Positions 31,175 through 40,490 are shown, counted from the first letter of the stretch. The stretch is 64,000 nt of DNA from Corynebacterium lactis RW2-5 (GCF_001274895.1 NZ_CP006841.1:2705746-2769745), one strand, 5' to 3'. Translations and numbers: made by a program. Notes: generated from the letters alone by a model not told the origin.

Positions 31175-32107
31175 ATGGGTACACGCCCGCTCCGAATCCT
31201 GATTGCGTGGCGCCCTGGCGAATACGGCACCGAAACTCTCGCCTACGCCGCCTGGCTTTCACGCACCACTAAGGTGCAGATTCGCGTGGTCAGTGTTCTT
31301 TCGAGGGGATGGCCGCTGACCTCCCTGGCGCGGCTTTCCTCTAACGATTCCTGGGTTGCGAACGAGACCTCGACCCTGGAGTCAATCATCAAGTCCGAGC
31401 TGAAGCTGGCGGGCCTGCGTAAGGGAATGCTTGACGACGACGCGGTCAGGGTCATCGAGACTTCCAGCGAGTCCACCACAATTTGCCGAGAGGCAGAGGA
31501 TTTCTCTGCGGATCTCGTACTGCTTGGCACCCGCCGCAACAATGCCCAGGATTGGTCCTCCCTGAGCAAGAGCGGATTCGTGATGGGATCCACCTCTGAC
31601 GCGCTGCTTCATTACTCGCCGGTGCCACTGGCGCTTGCGGTTCCCAGCGCGAAGCTGTCCAAGCATGGCGTGACCCGCATAAGCGTCTGCTACATCGATA
31701 CCCCGCAGTCCCACAGCGCGCTGAATAAGGCGGCTGACCTGGCCCACCGCTGGGAAGTCCCGCTACGATTGGTGTCGTTCACGCCCCGTGGTGCGACTAT
31801 GTACCCGACCGAAAACGGGTATGGCACCTCCTCGGACCTGATGGTCGAATGGCGCGAGCAGGCCATGGCTTTGCTTGATCGCGGTGTCGACCGGGCGCAC
31901 ACTCGCTACCCGGAGCTGAGCATCGACAGCGAGGTCGCATCCGGCAATGGCTGGGAGGAGGCCATCAGTTCCATCAAGTGGAAGAAGGGCGACATGCTCG
32001 TCCTGGGCTCTTCGACGCTTGGCCCATTCGGCCGCGTGTTTATCGGCTCTTCAACGAATCACATCGTTCGACACAGCCCGGTGCCGATGCTGATTACTCC
32101 GGCGTAA
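31175..32107 (+). CDS. Universal stress protein, tandem UspA domains, diverged (310 aa)
   Basis: Two UspA-type halves: LRILIAWRPGEYGTETLAYA with VLLGTRRNNAQDW...GFVMGSTSDALL, and ISVCYIDTPQSHSALNKAA with LVLGSSTLGPFGRVFIGSSTN. The ATP-binding glycine pattern (G-2x-G-9x-G-S/T) is poor in the first half and partial in the second, unlike the intact motifs of the protein at 329-1222. This copy may not bind ATP. CCGGAGG precedes the ATG. The small membrane gene follows 23 bases downstream and is probably cotranscribed. Confidence 0.85.
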   Translation: MGTRPLRILIAWRPGEYGTETLAYAAWLSRTTKVQIRVVSVLSRGWPLTSLARLSSNDSWVANETSTLESIIKSELKLAGLRKGMLDDDAVRVIETSSESTTICREAEDFSADLVLLGTRRNNAQDWSSLSKSGFVMGSTSDALLHYSPVPLALAVPSAKLSKHGVTRISVCYIDTPQSHSALNKAADLAHRWEVPLRLVSFTPRGATMYPTENGYGTSSDLMVEWREQAMALLDRGVDRAHTRYPELSIDSEVASGNGWEEAISSIKWKKGDMLVLGSSTLGPFGRVFIGSSTNHIVRHSPVPMLITPA

Positions 32108-32130
32108 AGAGGGAAGTGGGGAAGCGGCAT

Positions 32131-32517
32131 ATGGCCATCGACTCGGACGATCCCTTAGAGCGTCTCGAACGTCGTATGTACTCCGGTCGGCCGGCGTACG
32201 TCTATACCTGCGCGGTTATCGTTGCAACGCTGGTCGCGGGGCTTCTTGTCGGCATTGCCGGTTATCTGTCCGGGGGCCCGACATGCGACGCGGGCAAGTC
32301 AACGTTCATCTGCTCCCGAACCTGGGAGATCGCCTTCCCCGTGATTCCGGCGGCGGTTTCCCTATTCGGATGCCTCGGGGGATTCTGGCGCACCTATGTC
32401 GAGTGGAAGCATTTCCGCAACTGGCGCCCGTGGCTGGCCATGTGCTGGGTGCTGATGCCTTTCACCCTGATGTGGATGGTATCTACCTTCGGCATCCTGA
32501 TTCTGGGCATCAAGTAA
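32131..32517 (+). CDS. Conserved-type small membrane protein (128 aa), function unknown
   Basis: Three hydrophobic helices: VYTCAVIVATLVAGLLVGIAGY, an IAFPVIPAAVSLFGCLGGF stretch, and WLAMCWVLMPFTLMWMVSTFGILIL. The N-terminus is acidic (DSDDPLERLERR). The ATG at 32131 has GGGAAGTGGGGAAG upstream, so a longer in-frame opening that overlaps the Usp gene is rejected. I do not recognise the family. Four Cys residues, two of them in CDAGKSTFIC, may be outside the membrane. Confidence 0.7.
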   Translation: MAIDSDDPLERLERRMYSGRPAYVYTCAVIVATLVAGLLVGIAGYLSGGPTCDAGKSTFICSRTWEIAFPVIPAAVSLFGCLGGFWRTYVEWKHFRNWRPWLAMCWVLMPFTLMWMVSTFGILILGIK

Positions 32518-32521
32518 CGAA

Positions 32522-32585
32522 TTTGCCAGCTTTTTGTAGGAAGTAAGGCCAAATTCGCGGTTACTTCCTACAAAAAGCTGGCAAA
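32522..32585. terminator. Perfect 25-bp inverted repeat between convergent genes
   Basis: Arms at 32522-32546 and 32561-32585 are exactly complementary, with a 14-base spacer. They sit between the small membrane gene (+) and leuS (-). The outer flanks are T/A-rich, so it can act as terminator in both directions, but the stem also contains an internal five-T/five-A tract, unusual for a simple terminator. Confidence 0.6.
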
Positions 32586-32657
32586 AATCGCGGAACAGTG
32601 ACGTGGCACCGCAAAATGGCACCACCGGGCCACCGCGCCACCGGGCCGCAGAGCGAC

Positions 32658-35576
32658 CTACTTCTTAACCACCAGGTTGACCATCTTGCCCGGCACGACA
32701 ATCACCTTAAAGATGCTGCCACCAGCGTTTTCAACGGCGGCCTGGACCTTTTCATCGGCACGCGCGATTGCCTCGACGTCCTCACGGGAAGCATCGGTGG
32801 CCACGTCAATGCGGGCGCGGACCTTGCCGTTGATCTGGACCGGGATTTCGATGGTGTCGTCGACAAGCCACTTCTCGTCGACTGCCGGCCACGGCCCGTG
32901 GGCCAGCGACTCTGCGTGGCCCAAACGCGACCACAGCTCCTCCGCGATGTGCGGGGCGACCGGGCCGAGCATCAGCGCCAGCGGCTCGACCGCAGCGCGC
33001 GGGGCGCCGGTGGAACCGTAGGTCTTGGTCAGGTAGTTGACGTACTCGATCAGCTTGGCCACAGCAGTGTTGTCGCGCAGCTCAGCGTAGTCGCCGGTAA
33101 CCCCGTCGACGGTGCGGTTCAGGGCCTTCAAGTCGTCGTCGGAAAGCGCGGCGTCGGTAACGCAGAGCTCACCGGTGGTCTCGTCGACCACCAGTCGCCA
33201 GGCGCGCTGCAGGAAGCGCTGCGAGCCGACGAGGTCCTTAGTCGCCCAGGGGCGGGAGGTATCGAGCGGGCCCATCGCCATTTCGTAGACGCGCAGGGTG
33301 TCGGCGCCGTAGTTGTCGCAGATGTCGTCGGGGGAGACAGCATTCTTCAGGGACTTGCCCATCTTGCCGTATTCCTGGAAAACCTCCAGGTCGGAGCCGT
33401 CTTCACCCGCACCCGGGATGAAGAACTTGCCGTCGCGCTCGACGACCTGCTCTGCCGGCTGGTAGACGCCACGGGCATCGGTGTAGGCGTAGGCCTGAAT
33501 GTAGCCCTGGTTGAACAGGCGGCGATACGGCTCGACGGAGGTGACGTAGCCGAGGTCGAAGAGAACCTTGTGCCAGAAACGGGAGTACAGCAGGTGCAGC
33601 ACGGCGTGCTCGACACCGCCGACATAGAGGTCCACGCCACCCGGATCCTTCGCGCCGTGGGTCTCCGGGCGCGGGCCGGTCCAGTAGCGCTCATTTTCCA
33701 GGTCGACGAACTTCTCCGAGTTATTCGGGTCGATGTAGCGCAGCTGGTACCAGGAGGAACCGGCCCACTGCGGCATCACGTTGGTGTCGCGGTAGTAGGT
33801 CTGCTTACCGTCGCCGAGGTCCAGTTCGACCTCGACCCAATCGCGGGCCTTGGCCAGCGGCGGAGCGGGCTCGGAGTCGGCGTCGTCCGGGTCGGCGGTT
33901 ACCGGCTTGTAGTCCTCGACCTCGGGAAGCTCCACCGGGAGCATGGACTCGGGCAGCGCGTGGGCGTGGCCGTCGGCGTCGTAGACGATGGGGAAGGGCT
34001 CGCCCCAGTAACGCTGACGGGCAAACAGCCAATCGCGCAGCTTGTACTGGATCTTTTCCTCGCCGGCACCCTGGCCCTGCAGCCACTCGATGACGGTGGC
34101 AATGGCCTCGGCCTTCTCCATACCGTTGATGTCCAGGCCGGAGTCGTTCGCGGAGTTCACGCGCGGGCCATCGCCGACGTAGGCAGCCTCGGCGATGTTG
34201 CCGCCGGAGACGACCTCACGAATCGGCAGGCCGAAGACGTTTGCGAACTCGTAGTCGCGCTCGTCGTGCGCGGGCACCGCCATGATGGCGCCAGTGCCGT
34301 AGCCGATTAGCACGTAGTCGGAGATGAACACCGGCACCTGCTCGCCGCTGACCGGGTTAGTGGCGTAAGCCCCCAGGAAGATGCCGGTCTTTTCCTTGTT
34401 CTCCTGACGCTCCAGGTCCGACTTCGACGCGATTGCCGCGCGGTAGGCGGCAACGGCCTCAGCCGGGGTGGACTTGCCATAAGTCCAGCGCTCGTCGACT
34501 CCCTCGTAGGAGCCGGAACCGGCATCGACCAGGGCGTCGACAAGCTCATGCTCAGGGGCGAGCACCATGTAGGAGGCGCCGAAGAGGGTGTCGGGGCGGG
34601 TGGTGAACACGCGGATCTTAGTGGAGACCTTCGGGCCGATCTCGGCGGTGAAGTCGACCTCGGCGCCTCGGGAGCGGCCGATCCAGTTGCGCTGCATGGC
34701 CTTGACCTTGTCGCTCCAGTCGAGAAGCTCCAGGTCGTCGATGAGGCGGTCTGCGTAGGCGGTAATCCGCATCATCCACTGCGACAGCTGCTTGCGGAAG
34801 ACCGGGAAGTTACCGCGCTCGGAACGACCGTCGGCGGTGACCTCCTCGTTCGCCAGAACGGTGCCCAGGCCCGGGCACCAGTTGACCATCGACTTGGAGC
34901 GGTAGACCAGGCGGAATTCGTCGATTGCCTCGCGCTTTTCGGCCTCCGACAGCTCGGAGTAGACGCGGCCGTCCTTGGTGGCCATCTCGCCGGACTCGAG
35001 CAGCGGCAGCAGCTCCTCGATGCGGCGTGCCTTCTTCTGCGACTCGTCGAACCAGGCGTTGTAAATCTGCAGGAAGATCCACTGCGTCCACTTGTAGTAA
35101 TCGGTGTCCGTGGTGGCGACGACGCGGCGACGATCATGGCCAAGCCCCAGGCGGCCCAGCTGTCGCTCCATGTTGGCGATGTTCGCCTCGGTGGTCACGC
35201 GCGGGTGCGTGCCGGTCTGAATCGCGTACTGCTCGGCGGGCAGACCGAAGGCATCGTAGCCCAGCGTGTGCAGCACGTTGGCGCCCTGCATGCGGTGGAA
35301 ACGGGCGAAGACGTCCGTCGCGATGTAGCCCAGCGGGTGGCCTACGTGCAGGCCGACACCGGAGGGGTAGGGGAACATATCCTGAACGAAAAGCTTCTCG
35401 CCCGGAATCTCGGCACCGTCGGCTGCCGCGAGATCGCCCACCGGGTTGGGGGCGTGGAAGGTGCCGTTGTCATTCCAGAACTGCTGCCACTTGCCTTCGA
35501 GCTGTGCTGCCAGCTCGGGCGAGTAGCGGTAGTCGTTGGCTGCTGCCGAGGACGAGGACTTTTCGCTGTTGGTCAT
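32658..35576 (-). CDS. leuS: Leucyl-tRNA synthetase (972 aa)
   Basis: Class I synthetase charging tRNA-Leu. The HIGH motif appears as HVGHPLGY near residue 65. The CP1 editing domain lies in the middle ([20 protein letters not shown]; the [10 protein letters not shown] editing loop). KMGKSLKN (the KMSKS equivalent) and the C-terminal anticodon and tail domains ([13 protein letters not shown]...[10 protein letters not shown]) follow. The ATG at 35576 gives the family length; a longer in-frame opening would run into the SdpI gene. TAAACT lies 8 bases before the ATG, suggesting a leaderless transcript. It is divergent from the SdpI-like gene with only 60 bases between. Confidence 0.97.
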   Translation of the reverse strand: MTNSEKSSSSAAANDYRYSPELAAQLEGKWQQFWNDNGTFHAPNPVGDLAAADGAEIPGEKLFVQDMFPYPSGVGLHVGHPLGYIATDVFARFHRMQGANVLHTLGYDAFGLPAEQYAIQTGTHPRVTTEANIANMERQLGRLGLGHDRRRVVATTDTDYYKWTQWIFLQIYNAWFDESQKKARRIEELLPLLESGEMATKDGRVYSELSEAEKREAIDEFRLVYRSKSMVNWCPGLGTVLANEEVTADGRSERGNFPVFRKQLSQWMMRITAYADRLIDDLELLDWSDKVKAMQRNWIGRSRGAEVDFTAEIGPKVSTKIRVFTTRPDTLFGASYMVLAPEHELVDALVDAGSGSYEGVDERWTYGKSTPAEAVAAYRAAIASKSDLERQENKEKTGIFLGAYATNPVSGEQVPVFISDYVLIGYGTGAIMAVPAHDERDYEFANVFGLPIREVVSGGNIAEAAYVGDGPRVNSANDSGLDINGMEKAEAIATVIEWLQGQGAGEEKIQYKLRDWLFARQRYWGEPFPIVYDADGHAHALPESMLPVELPEVEDYKPVTADPDDADSEPAPPLAKARDWVEVELDLGDGKQTYYRDTNVMPQWAGSSWYQLRYIDPNNSEKFVDLENERYWTGPRPETHGAKDPGGVDLYVGGVEHAVLHLLYSRFWHKVLFDLGYVTSVEPYRRLFNQGYIQAYAYTDARGVYQPAEQVVERDGKFFIPGAGEDGSDLEVFQEYGKMGKSLKNAVSPDDICDNYGADTLRVYEMAMGPLDTSRPWATKDLVGSQRFLQRAWRLVVDETTGELCVTDAALSDDDLKALNRTVDGVTGDYAELRDNTAVAKLIEYVNYLTKTYGSTGAPRAAVEPLALMLGPVAPHIAEELWSRLGHAESLAHGPWPAVDEKWLVDDTIEIPVQINGKVRARIDVATDASREDVEAIARADEKVQAAVENAGGSIFKVIVVPGKMVNLVVKK

Positions 35577-35584
35577 GCTGACAC

Positions 35585-35628
35585 AGTTTAGTAGCTGGGT
35601 TTGGCACGTGCCCAACCACCTATATAAA
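35585..35628. promoter_or_regulatory. Divergent -10 hexamers for leuS and the SdpI-like gene
   Basis: Minus strand: TAAACT at 35590-35585, eight bases from the leuS ATG. Plus strand: TATAAA at 35623-35628, eight bases from the SdpI-like ATG. Neither gene has an SD. The two promoters must overlap in the 60-base gap. Confidence 0.4.
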
Positions 35629-35636
35629 TTGGAACC

Positions 35637-36236
35637 ATGATTGCTATCCCCGTAATTGCGCTGGTTGTGGCTATTTGTGTGGCCGTGGTTGCGGGACTCG
35701 CCTGGTCGGCGAAGCTCCCGGGCAACAACTGGATTGGTATTCGCGCCCCCGAGGCTCGGAAGTCGCAGGAAAACTGGGATATTACGCACCGCGTCGCTGG
35801 CCCGCCGTGGGCTGTCTCGGCCGTCGCCTTCCTCGGCGCCGCCGCACTAGGCTTCCTGGCGGTTCGCCCGGAGGCTTCCGGCTGGCTGTGGCTCTGGTTC
35901 GCCGTGGCCGTACTCGGTGGCGTTGCCATGCTGGGCGTGGGTGCTGCGATTGGCTCGCACACAATCGCGCTTTACGACGCCAAGGTCGGCGCCGATTCCT
36001 CCGACTCCGGCTGTGGCTGCGGTGACGGCGGCTGTAGGGATGTCGGCGGCGATGACGGCGCAGGCGCTTCCTGCTCTGATCCGGCGGCAGACTGCGGTGT
36101 GGCCGGCGGTTGCTCCTCCTGCGGTCTGGAGGGAATGTGCACGGGAGGTGCCGGTACTGCCACCGGTGCCAGTGCCGGGGTCCCCAAGGAGGTAGACCTC
36201 GACGCTCTGCGCAAGGCCGCGCAGCAGCAGAAGTAG
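35637..36236 (+). CDS. SdpI-family membrane protein with Cys-rich tail (199 aa)
   Basis: N-terminal part: [23 protein letters not shown], then [26 protein letters not shown]. The GIR.P....S...W...H pattern is typical of the SdpI/YhfL immunity-related family. Two further helices ([15 protein letters not shown] and [24 protein letters not shown]) follow. Residues about 120-170 are an unusual tail with nine Cys ([10 protein letters not shown]..., [18 protein letters not shown]), perhaps metal-binding or disulfide-linked, then a helix [14 protein letters not shown]. Function unknown; SdpI proteins can confer resistance to toxic peptides. Confidence 0.82.
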   Translation: MIAIPVIALVVAICVAVVAGLAWSAKLPGNNWIGIRAPEARKSQENWDITHRVAGPPWAVSAVAFLGAAALGFLAVRPEASGWLWLWFAVAVLGGVAMLGVGAAIGSHTIALYDAKVGADSSDSGCGCGDGGCRDVGGDDGAGASCSDPAADCGVAGGCSSCGLEGMCTGGAGTATGASAGVPKEVDLDALRKAAQQQK

Positions 36237-36311
36237 GACTCGAAAGTAACCGCGCGACTGCGGTAGTCGCGCAACTGCGCCAAACTCTCAAACGTGGCCC
36301 AGGTCACCCAC

Positions 36312-36317
36312 TAGACT
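36312..36317 (+). promoter_or_regulatory. -10 hexamer of a probable leaderless promoter
   Basis: TAGACT is followed by eight bases and the ATG at 36326, with no SD. TAGACT is a good actinobacterial -10 element. Confidence 0.45.
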
Positions 36318-36325
36318 GAGTCCCT

Positions 36326-37318
36326 ATGTGGCAACGAATTGTGAACTGGCGCCCTGACCCTCTCATCGTCGGTATCGTCGCTGCGGCGATACTGGCGATT
36401 ATTTTTCCTGCTAGCGGCGGATTTGCCGTGGCGTTTTCGTGGGCGACAAAGATCGCCATCGGCTTTTTGTTCTTCCTCTACGGCGCGAGGCTCAGCCCGC
36501 AGGAGGCCCTCAATGGTCTGAAGCACTGGAAACTGCACTTGACCATTTTGGTGTTCACATTCGTGCTCTTCCCGGTCTTGGGTCTTGTGATGAAACCCCT
36601 GGACTGGGTTTTGAGCCCCGGCCTCTACCTGGGAATTTTGTACATGACGCTGGTGCCGTCCACGGTGCAGTCCAGCGTTAACTTCACCTCGATTGCCAAG
36701 GGCAATGTGGCCGGTGCGATTGTCAGTGCATCGGCGTCGAACCTACTTGGCATCGTGATTACGCCTGTGCTGGTCATGCTCTTGATGGCGACTGGCGGGG
36801 GAGTGAAGATCGACTCGTCGGTCTTCCTGGACATTTCCCTGCAGCTTCTGCTTCCGTTCACCATCGGCCAGCTGACCCGCCGCTGGACGTTTAAGTTTGC
36901 CGCTGCAAAGACGACGAAGAACGTCGACCGCATCTCCATTGCCATGGTGGTCTACGCCGCGTTCTCCGAGGGCATGGTTCAGGGGATTTGGTCCAAGGTC
37001 CCGGTGCTCGACATTCTGATTCTGATTGTCCTGTCCGTCGTCCTGGTCGAGTTCCTGCTGCGCCTGTCCGGTTTCGTCGCCACGAAGATGGGCTTCGACC
37101 GCGGCGACCGCCTGGCCATTCAGTTCTGTGGCTCGAAGAAGTCCCTGGCCACCGGGCTCCCCATGGCCGCTGTGATTTTCGGCGCCAGCGCCAGCCTCTA
37201 CATTCTGCCGCTGATGATCTTCCACCAGATTCAGCTGATGATTTGCGCGGTCTACGCCGCCCGCTGGGGCAAGCAGGCCGAGCAAGAAAGGCAGGGCGAG
37301 CAGGGCGTGGCTGCATAG
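36326..37318 (+). CDS. Bile acid:sodium symporter-like transporter, SBF-like (DUF4137) (330 aa)
   Basis: Membrane protein with about ten helices of the BASS fold. It starts MWQRIVNWRPDPLIVGIVAAAILAIIFP. The IGFLFFLYGARLSPQEALNGLKHWKLH segment is diagnostic of the SBF-like (YfeH/DUF4137) subgroup. YMTLVPSTVQSSVNFTSIAKGN and a late FCGSKKSLATGLPMAAVIF are the crossing-helix motifs. The substrate is unknown and need not be a bile acid. A leaderless start is likely. Confidence 0.88.
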   Translation: MWQRIVNWRPDPLIVGIVAAAILAIIFPASGGFAVAFSWATKIAIGFLFFLYGARLSPQEALNGLKHWKLHLTILVFTFVLFPVLGLVMKPLDWVLSPGLYLGILYMTLVPSTVQSSVNFTSIAKGNVAGAIVSASASNLLGIVITPVLVMLLMATGGGVKIDSSVFLDISLQLLLPFTIGQLTRRWTFKFAAAKTTKNVDRISIAMVVYAAFSEGMVQGIWSKVPVLDILILIVLSVVLVEFLLRLSGFVATKMGFDRGDRLAIQFCGSKKSLATGLPMAAVIFGASASLYILPLMIFHQIQLMICAVYAARWGKQAEQERQGEQGVAA

Positions 37319-37464
37319 AGCGCGCCCTCCGCTCACCGCTGAACGCCCTGACCTCCAGCCACACATTCACCGACCGCCGGCCTCCTGCACAGGGGGCCGG
37401 CGCTCTATACTTGGGCGTCATAGAAGGACAGATACATCTATCCACGAAAGCGTGATTGCCTCAT

Positions 37465-38631
37465 ATGTCGAATCCCAATGCCCCGCAGTCGGACAATCAG
37501 CCGAACCCCGCGGCCCAGTCGCCAGAGTCCGCTGAGCAGCGCCAGCAGGAGCTAACGGCCATCAATGAGTTTTGGGCATGGTGGAATTCCTTCGGCGCCG
37601 ATTCCCTCGATGCGATGTTCGCCCTGCAGCTCGGTGGTGAGGACGCACCGCAGGCCTCCGATGTGGAACTGATTGATATTCAGCAGGAGGTGGGTGGCCG
37701 CATCGCCGCGATTAATCCACGTCTCATCTGGGGTTTTGAGTCGGGGGCTCCGTACTCCCGCCATCTTTTCACCGTCAGCGCCGCGGGCGACCCGGAGCTG
37801 CGTCCGACTGCGCGCCGCTGGCTTGAGGCGGCGCCTGACGACAGCGCGGTGTGGTCTTTCACTGATCTCCGCCAGGCGGATCCGACGCTGAAGTTGGCTC
37901 TTGGTGAGGTTGCCTCCGCTCTTATCGCTTCCGGCGCACTCGATGCCGGGGCGCCTGCAGAGGTGGATCCAGCCGATGCCCGCGTCTCGGTAGCCCGTGG
38001 TCACGGCGCCGTGGATGTCCGCCTGTTCCACCCGCTATTCCCGGCGATTGCGCAGTTGGAGGACGGCGAGCGCTTGGTCGCTCAGTTGGGCTTCACGCTG
38101 CTGCAGCTCGCTCTTGGCGAGGAGGATTTCGGCCTGTGGCTGCGCGGTTTCGCCTTCGCGGGTGAGGAGCCGGACGGCGCCATCGGCCTGTCGGAGCTGA
38201 AGGGCGTCATCGAGGAGCTCGCTGAGAACTGTCCGGAGTGGCTGACCGTCGAGGCCGAGGCCAATGGCCAGCCGGTCCGCGTCGCCACCCGCGCTCCGAT
38301 CACGCAGATGATTGCACCGACTATGACCCAGCATGTTCTCGTCCAGCTGATGCTCGCCCACCTCGATGATCAAGGCTTGCCGACGGATGCGTCCAAGGCT
38401 GCCATCGCGGAGTTCAACTCTGCGGCGGCCGAGGTCCTCGGCGAGGATAAGGGCATCTTCGTCGCTACCGAACACAGCGATGGCATGGCGCTGATGCACT
38501 TCTTCATCGACCCGGTTTCGGATGCCGAGGGGGGACTGCGGGCCGTCGCCGCGAAGTGGACAGAGGGCGAGCATGTCGTCGACATCGCCTACGATCCGGC
38601 CTGGCAGCGCGTCGGCCACCTGCGGGTCTAG
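37465..38631 (+). CDS. Hypothetical protein, unrecognised (388 aa)
   Basis: Soluble-looking acidic protein without signal peptide or membrane segment. The N-terminal 25 residues are Pro/Gln/Asn-rich. Two similar-sized halves can be seen: ELTAINEFWAWWNSFGADSLDAMF ... WGFESGAPYSRHLFTVSAAGDPELRPTARRWLEAAP, and a later half with NCPEWLTVEAEANGQPVRV. The pattern of an aromatic start and a middle 'SRHLFTVSA' recalls DUF695-type proteins, but I cannot assign a family. The start is the ATG at 37465; a TTG at 37456 is the alternative. It converges on the remnants at 38.6 kb. Confidence 0.7.
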   Translation: MSNPNAPQSDNQPNPAAQSPESAEQRQQELTAINEFWAWWNSFGADSLDAMFALQLGGEDAPQASDVELIDIQQEVGGRIAAINPRLIWGFESGAPYSRHLFTVSAAGDPELRPTARRWLEAAPDDSAVWSFTDLRQADPTLKLALGEVASALIASGALDAGAPAEVDPADARVSVARGHGAVDVRLFHPLFPAIAQLEDGERLVAQLGFTLLQLALGEEDFGLWLRGFAFAGEEPDGAIGLSELKGVIEELAENCPEWLTVEAEANGQPVRVATRAPITQMIAPTMTQHVLVQLMLAHLDDQGLPTDASKAAIAEFNSAAAEVLGEDKGIFVATEHSDGMALMHFFIDPVSDAEGGLRAVAAKWTEGEHVVDIAYDPAWQRVGHLRV

Positions 38632-39015
38632 TCGTCGCCCTCGCTCGACTGCTGTTCCTTTTCGGCCTTGCGGTACGCCCGCTCGGCAACGTTGAGGTCA
38701 AGCACAATTTCAAAGTTGTCCTTGACCGCCTCGGCGAATTGCTCGGGGCTGGCCAGTTCCCGTTCCCCCTCGAGCCCACGGAGCGTCAGGCCGCTCAAGG
38801 TGACCTTTTCGTCGTCAGTGTGAAGCGCATGACTGGCTGCTGCGTAAAGAAGTGGTCCGGGTGCTCTGAGTTGAAGAAGTTCGCCATCTCGATGTCGGCC
38901 TACGGCATGGGGTCCGTGCCGAAGCCCGCATCAATCAAGTAGTAGCCGTCGACGTCCACAGCAACCGCTCTTGCGGCTCCGCAGCCCGGCTGAATCCACA
39001 GGGCGTCATCGAAGC
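38628..39015 (-). pseudogene. Decayed arylamine N-acetyltransferase remnant
   Basis: The minus strand reads, upstream to downstream, AVAVDVDGYYLIDAGFGTDP (near 38990-38912). It then has a TAG stop at 38902-38900, then ADIEMANFFNSEHPDHFF and TQQPVMRFT in the same frame. A frameshift near 38809-38822 follows. The third section reads DDEKVTLSGLTLRGLEGERE and continues LASPEQFAEAVKDNFEIVLD to a stop at 38628. The order DxGFG - NxxxSxHPDSxF - VTLSGxTL - FxxxLxxxFxIxL is that of the C-terminal two thirds of arylamine N-acetyltransferases (NAT); the Asp of the DAGFG block is the family's catalytic Asp. The N-terminal part with the catalytic Cys is absent. Identified by eye only. Confidence 0.6.
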
Positions 39016-39058
39016 GCCTTGCGCACGCAGATTAGCTTCAACCACACAGCAACGGGTT

Positions 39059-39241
39059 TTCACGCGGGGGACGGAGAACGAGAATGAGACGCGGCCCGGG
39101 CTTTCGATCGTGAAGCTCTACATTGCCGACTACATGTTCAAGCACGGCAGCCCGGAAAACAAGGCGAAGGCCACCCAGATGATTCGCACCCCCGATGACG
39201 CAATCGCACCCTCCATCGGGGAATTCCTGCCCCTTGGCTAG
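39059..39241 (+). pseudogene. Truncated serine hydrolase (beta-lactamase-like) remnant
   Basis: An open stretch on the plus strand encodes RPGLSIVKLYIADYMFKHG, then ENKAKATQMIRTPDDAIAPS, ending EFLPLG and TAG. LSIVK fits the SxxK motif, and MIRTPDDA fits the SxN region spaced as in the corynebacterial serine hydrolases (compare FELASLSKMF ... RYSDNEATD in the intact gene at 17.6 kb). No start codon with a ribosome site is seen, and the domain ends abruptly, so it is a fragment. It overlaps the stop of the MFS gene by four bases. Confidence 0.4.
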
Positions 39242-40458
39242 ACCCGAACCGGGAGCTGGCGGCGCTTGACTTGGTAGGCCGCCACTGCCAGGACAATTAC
39301 CAAGCTAATCACCGCGAGCGTCGGCATGCCCCACGTCGTGACGACCGGGCCCGACAGGATGCCGCCGAGGGCACCGGCAATGTTCATCACCAGGTCAGAG
39401 CGGCCTTGGTACTTGGGGGCATCCCCGTCGGGGGCGGCGTCGGTAAGCATGGCTGAGGAGGTCACCAGCGCGGCGGACCAGCCCAACCCGAGCGCGACTA
39501 GGGCTATGATGACGGCGAGCTGATTGCCTCCGACGAAGATGAGCAGAAGCGTCGAGGCGATCAGTAGGGCAGTGCCGATGCGCAGCGTGTTCATGCGGCC
39601 GATCTTGTCGGCGAGCATGCCGAAGACGGGGGAGAGGCCGTACATTCCGAGGATGTGCAGACTGATGGTCAGGCCGATAATCTGCAGCGCAACGCCGTGG
39701 CCCTTCATGTGCACCGCGGTCATCGACATCAGCGCCACCATGGTGAAGTGTGCGGCCGCGAGGAAGACAATCGGATACGCGGTACCCGGAGCGAAGTCGT
39801 CTCCGAAGCTACGTAGCGACGCCCATAGCGAGGGTTTGGCCGCGCCCTTGTTGGCGGCGCCGTCCGGGCGCGGGATGCGAAGTCCGAAGGCGATAATCGC
39901 CAGGGCGATAACCTGGGCGATAAGCACGATGACATAGGTGCCGGAGTAGTCACTAAGCCCCAGCGCGCGGCCAGTCTCGGAGCCGAGCGGCAGGAGGTTC
40001 GGGCCGGCGACCGCACCAATCGTCGTCGACCACACGACGAGTGAGATGTTGCGGCCGCGATTAGCCACCGTGGACACATCGGCGGCAGCGAAGCGCACCT
40101 GGAAACCCGCGGCGATGGACGCGCCGATGAACACGAATGCGCCCAGAAGAAGTGCGAACTGGGCCGTTTCGGCCGCGACAATTGCAAGCGCCGCGCCGAC
40201 GATGGCAATTACGGTGCCCAGGCTCAAGGAGAAAACGCGCCCTCGAGTGCCGACCATTTTCGCCAGCGGGATTGCGAAAATCGCCGCGCCGACCGTGCTC
40301 ATGGTCGCGCCGAGCCCGCCTGCGATTTGCCCTCCCAGCTGTGCAGCAATCAAACTGCCGATGGCGATAGTGGAGCCATTGGCAAGGCCCAACATGATTT
40401 GCAGTGCGATGAGCGCCCAAATCACCTGCCGGATCTTTCTCTGATCCAGTTTTTGCAC
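39238..40458 (-). CDS. Major facilitator superfamily transporter (406 aa)
   Basis: Twelve predicted helices, including IWALIALQIMLGLANGSTIAIGSLIAAQL and GATMSTVGAAIFAIPLAKMVGTRGRVFSL (a loop 2-3 motif variant). It also has AAADVSTVANRGRNISLVVWSTTIGAVAGPNLLPLG and a second half from AYPIVFLAAAHFTMVAL. It resembles the corynebacterial/mycobacterial MFS group with an R-G-R-x-ISLVVW motif. Start: GTG with AAGGAAGT upstream. Its upstream region carries a SigM-type promoter and an inverted repeat, so stress control is inferred. The substrate is unknown. Confidence 0.9.
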   Translation of the reverse strand: MQKLDQRKIRQVIWALIALQIMLGLANGSTIAIGSLIAAQLGGQIAGGLGATMSTVGAAIFAIPLAKMVGTRGRVFSLSLGTVIAIVGAALAIVAAETAQFALLLGAFVFIGASIAAGFQVRFAAADVSTVANRGRNISLVVWSTTIGAVAGPNLLPLGSETGRALGLSDYSGTYVIVLIAQVIALAIIAFGLRIPRPDGAANKGAAKPSLWASLRSFGDDFAPGTAYPIVFLAAAHFTMVALMSMTAVHMKGHGVALQIIGLTISLHILGMYGLSPVFGMLADKIGRMNTLRIGTALLIASTLLLIFVGGNQLAVIIALVALGLGWSAALVTSSAMLTDAAPDGDAPKYQGRSDLVMNIAGALGGILSGPVVTTWGMPTLAVISLVIVLAVAAYQVKRRQLPVRV

Positions 40459-40490
40459 TTTTTACTTCCTTATTTGCCCGAATGCGAAAA

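Noticed and set aside
32598..34310. 570-codon open frame on the plus strand opposite leuS
   Set aside because: Reads as codon-bias shadow of the intact leucyl-tRNA synthetase gene; low-complexity composition and no family features.
38556..38942. 128-codon plus-strand open frame after the 388-aa protein
   Set aside because: Starts inside the preceding gene; the other strand here reads better as a broken N-acetyltransferase.
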